From Caulobacter sp. Root343 (GTDB lineage Bacteria; Pseudomonadota; Alphaproteobacteria; Caulobacterales; Caulobacteraceae), in NCBI RefSeq assembly GCF_001425745.1, contig NZ_LMDF01000007.1, positions 1,146,439-1,210,438 on the forward strand: DNA of 64,000 nucleotides, in the 5' to 3' direction. A program made the position numbers and the translations under genes. Below, one piece after another: positions 42,947 through 54,120 of this stretch (the first letter of the stretch is position 1; the number at the start of each line of letters is the position of its first letter). A model generated the notes under the pieces. It saw only the letters and a list, made by a program, of their open reading frames with translations. It did not search any database and was not told where the DNA came from.

Positions 42947-43888
42947 TCAGGCGACCTCGACTTGGCTTTGGGCGTTCTTGGGAGCGGGCGCGCTGGCCTG
43001 GACCAGGCGGGTGACGGCGTCCTCGAGCGAAGCTCCGGCCACGGTCAGGTCGTCAACGGTTTCGTCGCGAGCCAACAGCTCACGCAGGGTAGCGGGAGCG
43101 GACGTGGTCAGCAGGGTGATCCTGCCGCCCTCCCGGCTAACGCCGGTGACGCGGGCCAGGCCGGCCAGCTCGGCGTCGGACAGGCGGGTGCGGCAGCGGA
43201 CGGCCACCGCCGAGACACGGCTCTTGATCGCCTCGGGCGAACCGTCGGCGATGACCTGGCCGTGATCGATGACCACGATGCGGTCGGCCAGGGCCTCGGC
43301 TTCGTCCAGGTGGTGGGTGGTCAGCAACACGGCCGCGCCTCGGGCGATCTCGGCCCGAACGGCCGTCCAGAGGCCGCGCCGGGCATCGATGTCCATGCCC
43401 GTGGTCGGCTCGTCCAGCACCAGGAAGTCCGGCCGACCGGCGATGGCCAGGGCGAACTGCACGCGGCGCTGCTGGCCGCCGGACAGCGCGCCGCAGCGGC
43501 GACGCTCGAGCCCCTCAAGCCCCGCGAGGCGGACGATCTCGTCCAGCGGCCGGGGCTTGCGGTAGTAGCCGCGGAACAGGTCCACCTGCTCACGGACGGT
43601 CAGGGTGCGTGGTAGGCCCGCCTCCTGCAACATGACGCCCATCCGGCCCCGGGCCGCGACGTCACGCGGATCGCCGTCGAACAGGCGCGCCTCGCCCTCG
43701 TCGGGACGGAGGCGACCGGTCAGCAAGGCGACGCTGGTGCTCTTGCCGGCGCCGTTGGGACCCAACAGGGCCACGCACTGCCCCGGGCGAATGACCAGGT
43801 CCAGGCCGTTCAGCGCCAGGGTCGCGCCTCGGCGCTTGACCGCCTGGCGGAGCGCCGCGACCGGCGGCTGCGAAAACTCGGCTGACAT
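42947..43888 (-). CDS. ABC transporter ATP-binding protein
   Basis: This 313-residue ATPase of the DrrA/CcmA type has Walker A GPNGAGKST, Q-loop VMLQEAGLP, signature LSGGQQRRVQ, Walker B FLVLDEPTTGMD and switch His in LLTTHHLDEA. The C-terminal extension (about residues 225-313) is the usual accessory domain of ABC-2 exporters. I chose the ATG at 43888 because GGGAGC precedes it; an in-frame start at 43939 would add a poor N-terminus. It is the first gene of the four-gene exporter and DesKR operon. Confidence 0.92.
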   Translation of the reverse strand: MSAEFSQPPVAALRQAVKRRGATLALNGLDLVIRPGQCVALLGPNGAGKSTSVALLTGRLRPDEGEARLFDGDPRDVAARGRMGVMLQEAGLPRTLTVREQVDLFRGYYRKPRPLDEIVRLAGLEGLERRRCGALSGGQQRRVQFALAIAGRPDFLVLDEPTTGMDIDARRGLWTAVRAEIARGAAVLLTTHHLDEAEALADRIVVIDHGQVIADGSPEAIKSRVSAVAVRCRTRLSDAELAGLARVTGVSREGGRITLLTTSAPATLRELLARDETVDDLTVAGASLEDAVTRLVQASAPAPKNAQSQVEVA

Positions 43889-43964
43889 CGATAGCTCCCT
43901 CGTTGTGGAGCCACCATGCCTGCGCGGCGCGTGGGTCATCAGTGCCGGGCGTCACCGGGCCCGC

Positions 43965-43978
43965 ATGACAAAAGTCAC
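43965..43978 (-). promoter_or_regulatory. palindrome upstream of ABC/DesKR operon
   Basis: ATGACAAAAGTCAC holds a perfect TGAC-AAAA-GTCA inverted repeat about 80 bp upstream of the ATPase start. An almost identical site lies at 59175. NarL/DesR-type regulators bind short inverted repeats of this kind, so this may be the autoregulatory site of the response regulator at 40434. Confidence 0.45.
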
Positions 43979-43985
43979 CTCGCCT

Positions 43986-44912
43986 TCAGGCCGCTTCGTT
44001 CCACGCCCTGGTCATCAGGGTCACTGGCGAGAAGTCACCGAAGGTCCAGCGCAGCGGCAGCGCAGCCGGCCGCCGCCAAGCCTCTTCCACCGTGAACCGC
44101 CACTGGCGCTGGACACCCTCCGGCCAAGCCTTGCCGACGGGCGGATCCCAATCGATTTCGACCCGGCCGCGCAGGTGCAGCAGGTCGCCGGTGTCGAAAT
44201 CGACGAACAGCAGCGCCGCGCGCGGGTCGGCGACCAGGTTGCCCAAGGTATTGAAGAAGCGGTTGCCCCGAAAGTCCGGCACGGTCAGCACGCGGCCCTC
44301 GACCTTGACGAAGCCGGGCAATCCGCCCCGGTGCGAGATGTCGACGCCGCCGTTCTCGACGCCCGCCGCGCCAGAAGCGGTGGCGACGAAGAAGGTGTCG
44401 GCCGACGCGATCTGGGCCAGGACCTCCGGCGCGTCCATGGTCACCGCCTCGGCGGGAACCGTCGATGCCGGCGCGACTTCGACCGCGCGCGTCTGGATGT
44501 ACTGCGGGCAGTTGCCGAAGCTCTGCAGCACATGCAGCCGCAGTCCTCGGCCGTCGCTGGCTTCGATGACGCCGTTGGCTCGGTTGCGCCGCCGGGTCGC
44601 GAAGTCCAGGCCCAGGGCGCCGAACGGCCGTCCAGCATGGAACAGGGCGTGACCGGGCTCGCCCTCGCGCGGCGAGGCCTGGACCACGAGCGTCGTCGGA
44701 TCGGGGCTGGAGATGAAGCCCGGTTCGCCGGTCAGCACCGTGGCCACCGGCCAGCCGTCCTCGTCGCGCGTCGCGATGAACAGGTAGGATAGCAGCGGAA
44801 AGAACTCGCGATGCTGGTCCGGCATGAGGGCGCGGATACCGCCCGCGCCGGGCGCGCCCACGCCGGCGCGCGTCTGGGCGGCCAGTTCACCGGCATGGAA
44901 CGGCCCGTCCAT
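43986..44912 (-). CDS. pyridoxamine-5'-phosphate-oxidase-family FMN protein
   Basis: This 308-residue protein has two split-barrel-like halves: FFPLLSYLFIATRDEDGWPVATVLTGEPGFISSPD and a second with GLPGFVKVEGRVLTVPDFRGNRFFNTLGNLVADPRAALLFVDFDTGDLLHLRGRVEID, the latter a typical PNPOx-like flavin-binding domain. This two-domain form is common beside glutathione transferases and oxidoreductases and is thought to handle FMN or small oxidised molecules. Its exact reaction is unknown. It starts 1 base after the glutathione-transferase stop, so the two are one operon. Confidence 0.78.
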   Translation of the reverse strand: MDGPFHAGELAAQTRAGVGAPGAGGIRALMPDQHREFFPLLSYLFIATRDEDGWPVATVLTGEPGFISSPDPTTLVVQASPREGEPGHALFHAGRPFGALGLDFATRRRNRANGVIEASDGRGLRLHVLQSFGNCPQYIQTRAVEVAPASTVPAEAVTMDAPEVLAQIASADTFFVATASGAAGVENGGVDISHRGGLPGFVKVEGRVLTVPDFRGNRFFNTLGNLVADPRAALLFVDFDTGDLLHLRGRVEIDWDPPVGKAWPEGVQRQWRFTVEEAWRRPAALPLRWTFGDFSPVTLMTRAWNEAA

Positions 44913-44913
44913 C

Positions 44914-45537
44914 TCAGGCGGCCACGGCGGCTTGTACGAAGTCGGGCATCGGCTGGAACCAGGGCTGGGCCTCGATCCGCGCCAGCCAGACCCGCACGTT
45001 CGGATAGGGCTCCAGCGACACCCCGCCATCCGGCGCGTGGGCCACGTAGCTGTAGCAGGCCAGGTCCGCGATCGTGATGTGCTTGGCGGCCAGGAAGGCG
45101 CGCTCGGCCAGATGGCTGTCCATGAAGGCCAGCACCCGGGCGGCGATCCGGGCAGCCCGGATCGGGTCGTCGGGCAGGCCAAACAGGGCGATCATCCGCG
45201 CAACCGCCGGACCATGCATCACCTCGCCGGCGGCGATCGACAGCCAGCGCTGCACCGAGGCCGCCGCGACAGGCTCCCGCGGCAGCCAGTCGCCGTCGGG
45301 AGCATAGCGGCTAGCCAGATAGACGAGAATGGCGTTGCTGTCGGCCAGGGTCAGGTCGCCGTCCTGCAGCACCGGGATCTGGCCCAGCGGGTTTCGCGCC
45401 AGGAAGGCCGGCGATCCCCGGACCTCCTTCGGCGAGTCGGCGAATGCGTAGGACAAACCCAAGGCGTTCAGCAGCAGGGCCACGCGGTGGGTGTGCCCGG
45501 ACAAGCTCGTGCCGTGCAGGACGATGGTGGTGGCCAT
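44914..45537 (-). CDS. glutathione S-transferase
   Basis: This 207-residue GST has a thioredoxin-like N-terminal domain (IVLHGTSLSGHTHRVALLLNALGL, NPLGQIPVLQDGDLTLADSNAILVYLA, with the Ser/Pro glutathione-binding features) and an all-helical C-terminal domain (ITIADLACYSYVAHAPD holds the N-capping Asp motif). It conjugates or reduces small electrophiles with glutathione in the cytoplasm. A 36-bp palindrome separates it from the divergent LysR gene, which probably controls it together with the downstream FMN protein. Confidence 0.88.
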   Translation of the reverse strand: MATTIVLHGTSLSGHTHRVALLLNALGLSYAFADSPKEVRGSPAFLARNPLGQIPVLQDGDLTLADSNAILVYLASRYAPDGDWLPREPVAAASVQRWLSIAAGEVMHGPAVARMIALFGLPDDPIRAARIAARVLAFMDSHLAERAFLAAKHITIADLACYSYVAHAPDGGVSLEPYPNVRVWLARIEAQPWFQPMPDFVQAAVAA

Positions 45538-45568
45538 TGGAGATCTCCCTCCCGTTTCGAGGTCGGCA

Positions 45569-45604
45569 TTTAGCCATTGCATTCCACGAAATGAATTGGC
45601 CAAA
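45569..45604. promoter_or_regulatory. 36-bp palindromic LysR operator between GST and LysR genes
   Basis: Left arm TTTAGCCATTGCATT (45569-45583) and right arm AATGAATTGGCCAAA (45590-45604) match as inverted repeats in 12 of 15 positions around a 6-base centre. It lies midway between the GST start (45537) and the LysR start (45639), the standard place for a LysR site that controls both directions. Confidence 0.6.
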
Positions 45605-45638
45605 TCGACAAGAGATTTTTGCAATTTCCGGAATACTG

Positions 45639-46544
45639 ATGGACCGCCTCGACGAGCTCTCCCTGCTGGTGGCGGTGATCGACGCCGGCGGCTTGGCCGC
45701 GGCGGGACGGCGGTTGCGACGCTCGCCGGCCGCCATGACCCGCGCGCTGGCGGCGCTGGAGGAGCGGGCCGGCGCGCGGCTGATCGAGCGCACCACACGG
45801 CGCCTGGCTCCCACGGAGGCGGGGCGCGAACTGGCGGAGCACGCGCGGCGCCTGCTGGCCGATTACGAGGCGGCGCTGGAGACCTCGGCCCCCAGCGCCG
45901 TGCGCGGCCTGCTGCGGGTCACCGGTCCCACCGTGTTCGGCGGCAGGCATCTGGTGCCCGTGGTCAACGCCTTCCTGTCCGAGCATCCGGCCGTCCGCGC
46001 CGACGTCGCCTTGCACGATCGCAACCTCGACCTGATCGAGTCGGAGCTGCATGTGGCGCTGCGCATCGGCGCGCTGGCCGATTCCAGTCTGCTGGCTCGA
46101 CGCGTCGGGAGCGTGCGCCGCGTCACCGTGGCTACACCCGGCTACCTGGCGCGGCGCGGAGAGCCAAAAGCGCCGGCCGATCTGGTCGATCACGACACTA
46201 TCCTGACCACGGTGATTTCGGCTTCGCCCGAATGGCGTTTCGAGGCGGCCGGACGGCCGCGCGCCGTGCGGCTGGACCCGCGCCTGCGGGTGAACAATGT
46301 CGAGGCCGCCCTGGCCGCCGTGCTGGCCGATCAGGGGATCGGCCGGGCGCTCTCCTACCAGGTCGCCGACGAGATCGCGGACGGCCGCCTGGTCCGGCTT
46401 TTGCGCGGTTTCGAGCCTTCGCCCCTGCCCGTCCAACTGCTGACTGTCGGCGGCCGATTCATGCCGCCGCTGGTGCGCGCGTTTCTCGACTATGCGACGC
46501 CCCGGCTCGAGCGCTTGGCGGTTCTGCGCGAGAAGCCCGCCTAA
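45639..46544 (+). CDS. LysR-family transcriptional regulator
   Basis: This 301-residue protein has an N-terminal winged helix (MDRLDELSLLVAVIDAGGLAAAGRRLRRSPAAMTRALAALEERAGARLIERTTRRLAPTEAG) and a substrate-binding domain (about residues 90-290). The effector is unknown. It is divergent from the GST gene and shares a 36-bp palindrome with it. I chose the ATG at 45639 because the DNA-binding domain begins there; the frame is open well upstream but overlaps the GST gene on the other strand. Confidence 0.9.
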   Translation: MDRLDELSLLVAVIDAGGLAAAGRRLRRSPAAMTRALAALEERAGARLIERTTRRLAPTEAGRELAEHARRLLADYEAALETSAPSAVRGLLRVTGPTVFGGRHLVPVVNAFLSEHPAVRADVALHDRNLDLIESELHVALRIGALADSSLLARRVGSVRRVTVATPGYLARRGEPKAPADLVDHDTILTTVISASPEWRFEAAGRPRAVRLDPRLRVNNVEAALAAVLADQGIGRALSYQVADEIADGRLVRLLRGFEPSPLPVQLLTVGGRFMPPLVRAFLDYATPRLERLAVLREKPA

Positions 46545-46660
46545 GTTTCGCTAAATCCCGTTGAGCTGCGCCAATCCGCCGCGCCCGCTCTTAACGCTGC
46601 TTCCCAGGCGGCCGCCCTACGATCCGGGAAACGTTTCAGTGATCGAGGCGCCTTCCGACC

Positions 46661-49453
<2,793 letters not shown>

Positions 49454-49523
49454 GAGCCTCGTTTCTCCGGAGCCCACGCGCTCTGCCCGGCGTTGAAGCC
49501 TCGCGCAGCAACGAGGTGGCGTC

Positions 49524-51854
49524 ATGGGCAGCTCTTCTTTCCGTCGGGACGTGATCACCCGACCAATCTTCCACTGGGCCAAGGGCGTGCTGCCCGCCCT
49601 ATCGGAAACCGAACGCGACGCCATCGAAGCGGGCGACACCTGGTGGGACGCGGCGCTATTCACCGGTGATCCGGACTGGAATGAGCTCCTCGCCTTCCCC
49701 AAGCCGATCCTGCGTTCCGACGAGAAAGCCTTCTTCGACGGACCGGTCGAGACGCTCTGCGCCATGCTCGACGACTGGCGCATGACCTGGGAGACGCGGG
49801 ATCTGCCGCCAGAGGTCTGGGACTTCCTCAAGCGCGAGAAGTTCTTCGGGATGATCATCCCGAAGGAGCACGGCGGCCTAGGCTTCTCGGCCTTCGGCCA
49901 CGCCGAGATCGTCCGCAAGATCGCCACCCGCTCGACCTCGGCGGCGGTGACGGCGATGGTGCCCAATTCCCTGGGTCCCGGCGAGCTGATCCTTCGCTTT
50001 GGCACGAAGGAACAGCAGGCGTATTGGCTGCCGCGCCTCGCGGACGGGCGCGAAATCCCCGCCTTCGGCCTGACCAGCCCCGAGGCCGGCTCGGACGCTT
50101 CGGCCATGACCGACGAGGGAGTCGTCTGCCGCGGGGCGTGGAAGGGACAGGAAACGCTGGGAGTCCGCCTCAACTGGCACAAGCGCTACATCACCCTGGG
50201 CCCGGTCTGCACCGTGCTGGGCCTGGCCTTCAAGCTGCGCGATCCCGACCGCCTGCTGGGCGGCGAGGAGGATGTCGGCATCACCTGCGCCCTCGTGCCG
50301 ACGGACACCCCCGGGGTCAGCATCGGCCGCCGCCACCTGCCGGCGTTCCAGACCTTCCAGAACGGGCCCAACTGGGGGAAAGACGTCTTCATTCCGCTGG
50401 ACCTGATCATCGGCGGGGCCGAGCGAGCCGGCCAAGGCTGGAAGATGCTGATGACCGCCCTGGCGGCGGGACGTAGCATTTCCCTGCCCGCGATGTCGGG
50501 CGCGGCGGCGGCCTATAGCGCCCTAACCACCGGCGCTTACGCCCGGGTGCGCCAGCAGTTCGGCATTTCGATCGGCAAGTTCGAGGGCGTGCAGGAGCGC
50601 CTGGCCCGCATCGCCGGTAACGCCTATCTCGTCGACGGGGCGCGACGATTGACGTGCGCGGGCCTCGACATGGGACGCCATCCCTCGGTGATCTCGGCCC
50701 TGCTGAAATCGGGCGCGACCGAGCGGATGCGGATCGTCGTCAACGACGCCATGGACGTCCATGGCGGCAAGGCGATCATGGAGGGACCGCGCAACTACAT
50801 GGGCGCCCAGTATCGCGCCGTGCCAGTCGGCATCACGGTCGAGGGGGCCAACATCCTGACCCGCAGCCTGATGGTGTTCGGACAAGGCGCGATCCGGGCG
50901 CATCCGCACATGCTGAAGGAGATCCTGGCCCTCGGCGAGGACGACGGCGACAAGGGTCTGGCGGACTTCGACGAAGCGTTCTGGGCCCACGTCGCCCACG
51001 CCCTGCGCAATGGCCTGAAGGCGACGGCGCGCGCCTGGACCAATGGCGCCCTGTCGCCCGCGCCCGACGCCGGTCGCGCCAGCCGCTTCTACCGCCAGCT
51101 AGGTCGCTACAGCGCCGCCTTCGCGCTGACCTCGGACATCGCCCTGCTGACCCTCGGCGGCGCGCTGAAGCGCAAGGAGATGCTGTCGGCGCGCCTGGGC
51201 GACATCCTCTCCGAGATGTACTTCCTGTCTGGGGCCCTGAAGCGCTGGGAAGACGAAGGCCGTCAGGACGACGACTTCCCGCTGCTGCGCTGGTGCGCCG
51301 AGACGACGTTCGCGACCATCGAGCAGCGCTTCGACGATGTGTTCGCCAACCTACCCAACCGCCTGGCAGGCTGGCTGCTGCGGGCGGCGGTGCTGCCGTT
51401 CGGCGCGCGCAAGCGCGGTCCGCCGGACCACGTCACCCGCGCCTGCGCCGACCTTCTGCTGCATCCTTCGCCGACCCGAGACCGCCTGGTCGAGGGCGTC
51501 TATGTCGGCGGCAAGGACGGGGCGATCGGCCAGTTGATCGACGCCTTCGAGCGCGTGGTCGCCACCCAGCCGATCCACGATCGTCTCAAGGATCACGGCG
51601 TGCGCGCGTGGAAGGACGGCCTGGACAAGGGTCTGCTCACGCCCGAGGAGACCAGCGCCCTGTCGGCCGCCGACGCGGCGGTGTCCAAGGTGATCGCGGT
51701 CGACGACTTCGCGTCCGAGGCGCTGTCCCCGCCCCTCGTGAAGGCCGCCGAGCCCCCGGTTCAGGCCAAGCGTTCGCGCGCCTCGGCCATCGCTGAACCC
51801 ACGGTTGGCCGCGAGCCGCGCGGCTTCGGCGACGAAACGCCGCCCCTCGGCTAG
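49524..51854 (+). CDS. fadE: acyl-CoA dehydrogenase, FadE type
   Basis: This 776-residue protein has the length and layout of FadE: an N-terminal extension, the acyl-CoA dehydrogenase core (FFGMIIPKEHGGLGFSAFGHAEIVRKIATRS, FGLTSPEAGSDA, DVHGGKAIMEGPRNYMGAQYRAVPVGITVEGANILTRSLMVFGQGAIR), and the FadE-specific C-terminal domain (DUF1974, about residues 460-740). It catalyses the first step of fatty-acid beta-oxidation with FAD at the inner face of the membrane. It appears to be a single-gene unit between the kinase and UDP-glucuronate decarboxylase genes. The C-terminal tail past residue 740 is low in complexity. Confidence 0.93.
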   Translation: MGSSSFRRDVITRPIFHWAKGVLPALSETERDAIEAGDTWWDAALFTGDPDWNELLAFPKPILRSDEKAFFDGPVETLCAMLDDWRMTWETRDLPPEVWDFLKREKFFGMIIPKEHGGLGFSAFGHAEIVRKIATRSTSAAVTAMVPNSLGPGELILRFGTKEQQAYWLPRLADGREIPAFGLTSPEAGSDASAMTDEGVVCRGAWKGQETLGVRLNWHKRYITLGPVCTVLGLAFKLRDPDRLLGGEEDVGITCALVPTDTPGVSIGRRHLPAFQTFQNGPNWGKDVFIPLDLIIGGAERAGQGWKMLMTALAAGRSISLPAMSGAAAAYSALTTGAYARVRQQFGISIGKFEGVQERLARIAGNAYLVDGARRLTCAGLDMGRHPSVISALLKSGATERMRIVVNDAMDVHGGKAIMEGPRNYMGAQYRAVPVGITVEGANILTRSLMVFGQGAIRAHPHMLKEILALGEDDGDKGLADFDEAFWAHVAHALRNGLKATARAWTNGALSPAPDAGRASRFYRQLGRYSAAFALTSDIALLTLGGALKRKEMLSARLGDILSEMYFLSGALKRWEDEGRQDDDFPLLRWCAETTFATIEQRFDDVFANLPNRLAGWLLRAAVLPFGARKRGPPDHVTRACADLLLHPSPTRDRLVEGVYVGGKDGAIGQLIDAFERVVATQPIHDRLKDHGVRAWKDGLDKGLLTPEETSALSAADAAVSKVIAVDDFASEALSPPLVKAAEPPVQAKRSRASAIAEPTVGREPRGFGDETPPLG

Positions 51855-51929
51855 AAACGCGACCTTGGAGCCCGGACCGGCGTCGCGTTACAACCACAAT
51901 TCAGCGCTGAGTCCCGGGAAGGTCGGTCC

Positions 51930-52877
51930 ATGCATACGCAGAGAGTTCTCGTGACGGGCGGCGCGGGCTTTGTCGGCTCGCATCTTTGCGATCGGCTGCT
52001 GGAGTCCGGCGCCGAAGTGCTGTGCGTGGACAACTACTACACCGGCTCGCGCCAGAACGTGGCGCAGAACCTGACCAATCCCCGCTTCGAGCTGCTGCGT
52101 CACGATGTGACGATGCCGCTCTATGTCGAGGTGGACCAGATCTACAACCTGGCCTGCCCCGCCAGCCCGGTGCACTACCAGTTTGACCCGGTGCAGACGA
52201 CCAAGACCAGCGTCCATGGCGCCATCAACATGCTGGGCCTGGCCAAGCGGGTGAAGGCCAAGATCCTGCAGGCTTCGACCTCGGAGGTGTACGGCGATCC
52301 GAGCATCCACCCGCAGGTCGAAAGCTATTGGGGCAACGTCAATCCGATCGGCATCCGCTCTTGCTACGACGAGGGCAAGCGGTGCGCCGAGACCCTGTTC
52401 TTCGACTACTGGCGCCAGCACAGGCTGCGCATCAAGGTAGCGCGGATCTTCAACACCTATGGCCCGCGCATGCACCCCAATGACGGGCGCGTGGTGTCGA
52501 ACTTCATCGTCCAGGCGCTGAAGGGCGAGGACATCACCCTCTATGGCGACGGCAACCAGACCCGCTCGTTCTGCTATGTCGATGACCTGGTCGACGGCCT
52601 GATGCGGCTGATGAACACCGGCGACGACGTCACGGGCCCGATCAATCTAGGCAACCCCGTCGAGTTCACGATGAAGCAGCTGGCCGAGCTAGTGCTGGAA
52701 CTGACCGGCGCCAAGTCGGCGATCGTCCATCGCCCCCTACCCTCCGACGACCCGCGCCAGCGCCAGCCCGACATCACCTTGGCCAAGCAGCACCTCGACT
52801 GGACGCCGACCGCGCCATTGAAGGTGGGGCTGATGAGGACGATCGAGTACTTCGACGGCCTGCTGAAGGCCGCCTAG
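51930..52877 (+). CDS. UDP-glucuronate decarboxylase (UDP-xylose synthase)
   Basis: This 315-residue extended SDR converts UDP-glucuronate to UDP-xylose with bound NAD. It has GGAGFVGSHL (nucleotide loop), NLACPASPVHYQFDPVQTTKTSVHGAINMLGLAKR, ASTSEVYGDP (Ser/Glu) and SCYDEGKRCAETL (Tyr/Lys), all hallmarks of UXS, as well as RIFNTYGPRMHPNDGRVVSNF. It provides a xylose donor for envelope polysaccharide or glycolipid. Its end overlaps the convergent sterol-desaturase gene by 4 bases. Confidence 0.92.
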   Translation: MHTQRVLVTGGAGFVGSHLCDRLLESGAEVLCVDNYYTGSRQNVAQNLTNPRFELLRHDVTMPLYVEVDQIYNLACPASPVHYQFDPVQTTKTSVHGAINMLGLAKRVKAKILQASTSEVYGDPSIHPQVESYWGNVNPIGIRSCYDEGKRCAETLFFDYWRQHRLRIKVARIFNTYGPRMHPNDGRVVSNFIVQALKGEDITLYGDGNQTRSFCYVDDLVDGLMRLMNTGDDVTGPINLGNPVEFTMKQLAELVLELTGAKSAIVHRPLPSDDPRQRQPDITLAKQHLDWTPTAPLKVGLMRTIEYFDGLLKAA

Positions 52878-53944
52878 CGCTTCCGGAACAGCTTCAAGTC
52901 GGATTCCGGACCGTCGCTGCGGCCGCCGAACCAGCCCATCCAAAAGTGGGCGTAGTCGCGCAGCATGTCGCGCGGCACGAAGAAGCCGTGGCGGTAGGGC
53001 GTGTCGACGCCGATCACCAGCTTGGGATCAGGCTTGTCCTCGTACCAGGTGCCAAACAAGCGGTCCCAGATCGGCGCGATGGCGAAGTGGCCGGTCGGGC
53101 GGCTCATGTCCAGCTTGTGGTGAGCGCGGTGGTGGTTCGGCGACTGGATCAGCCAGCGCCCGACCCAACCCCAATCGGCGTCGATCTTCCCGTGGATCAC
53201 CAGGCCGATCCCGACCACCAGCACGTTGACATAGATCATCACCTCGGGCGGCGCGCCCAGCACGGCCAGCGGCAGGTTGACGATGAAGATCGCCGTGAAC
53301 GTCGCCGGATGCTGGCGCACCGAGGTCACCACGCCGAAATCCTCCGCCGAGTGATGATAGCGATGCAGCGGCCAGAAGAACTTCGTGTGGTCCGTCCGAT
53401 GGGTCCAGTAGTCGAAGAAGCTGTAGACGGCGAAGTACAACGGCAGTTGCAGCGCGAACGGCAGAGGCGGCGGGCCTAGATTGATGCCGGTGGCGGCCTT
53501 GATCGTCTCGTGGATCCAGGCGCCGGAGATCATCGAGACGCCCAGCATCATCAGCCGACCGACGATGTCGAGCACGTGGCCCTGGCCCAGGATGAAGACC
53601 GCCAGATCGGTGTTCAACGAAGGCGTACGAGCAAACAGCAGCTGGCGCAGCGAGCTGCCCTGCCAGCCCACCGTCACGCACTCGATCCACAAGGCGGTCG
53701 GCAGCAGAAGGAAGACCAGGAAGACGTTGTTCAGGTGGTCGTGAACCGAGGCGGTATGCAGGGTCTTGCCCAGCACGGTCAGGGTCAGTTCGGTCGGGAT
53801 CAGCTTCAGCGCCAACCACCAGGCCGCGCCCGCGGCGGCGATATAGACCGCGAAGCCGGCGACCAGCGCCGCTCGGCCCAGGCCACGCGACGGGGGCGTC
53901 TCGACCCCGATCTCGGCGGCCGCCTGAAGCGCTGCTGGTTTCAA
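52874..53944 (-). CDS. sterol desaturase / fatty acid hydroxylase family membrane protein
   Basis: This 356-residue integral membrane di-iron protein has the His boxes HRTDH, HRYHHS and HRAHHK spread across residues 190-290, with five or six membrane segments before and around them. The family hydroxylates or desaturates lipids, and in bacteria the substrate is often a fatty acyl, carotenoid or hopanoid chain. The substrate is not clear here. It is convergent with the UDP-xylose synthase gene and divergent from a TonB receptor. Confidence 0.85.
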   Translation of the reverse strand: MKPAALQAAAEIGVETPPSRGLGRAALVAGFAVYIAAAGAAWWLALKLIPTELTLTVLGKTLHTASVHDHLNNVFLVFLLLPTALWIECVTVGWQGSSLRQLLFARTPSLNTDLAVFILGQGHVLDIVGRLMMLGVSMISGAWIHETIKAATGINLGPPPLPFALQLPLYFAVYSFFDYWTHRTDHTKFFWPLHRYHHSAEDFGVVTSVRQHPATFTAIFIVNLPLAVLGAPPEVMIYVNVLVVGIGLVIHGKIDADWGWVGRWLIQSPNHHRAHHKLDMSRPTGHFAIAPIWDRLFGTWYEDKPDPKLVIGVDTPYRHGFFVPRDMLRDYAHFWMGWFGGRSDGPESDLKLFRKR

Positions 53945-54120
53945 AACGTCCCGCTCCCTTGGGATTTCGAGCCGCCATTGATGCCCCAGCGCCGTTAAAA
54001 CTTGGTGTGGCGCTTCAACGCGGCGGCCTTCGCGCGTCCGCTAAACATTCCGACAGCGCCGACCGACGGTTCGCGGCAGAAAGCTTGTCCCAGTCACAGC
54101 TCCAGCCTAACAGCCCGATC

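Noticed and set aside
53945..54120. possible riboswitch (for example cobalamin) before the short TonB receptor
   Set aside because: I looked for the conserved cobalamin-box sequence and strong nested stems and did not find them.
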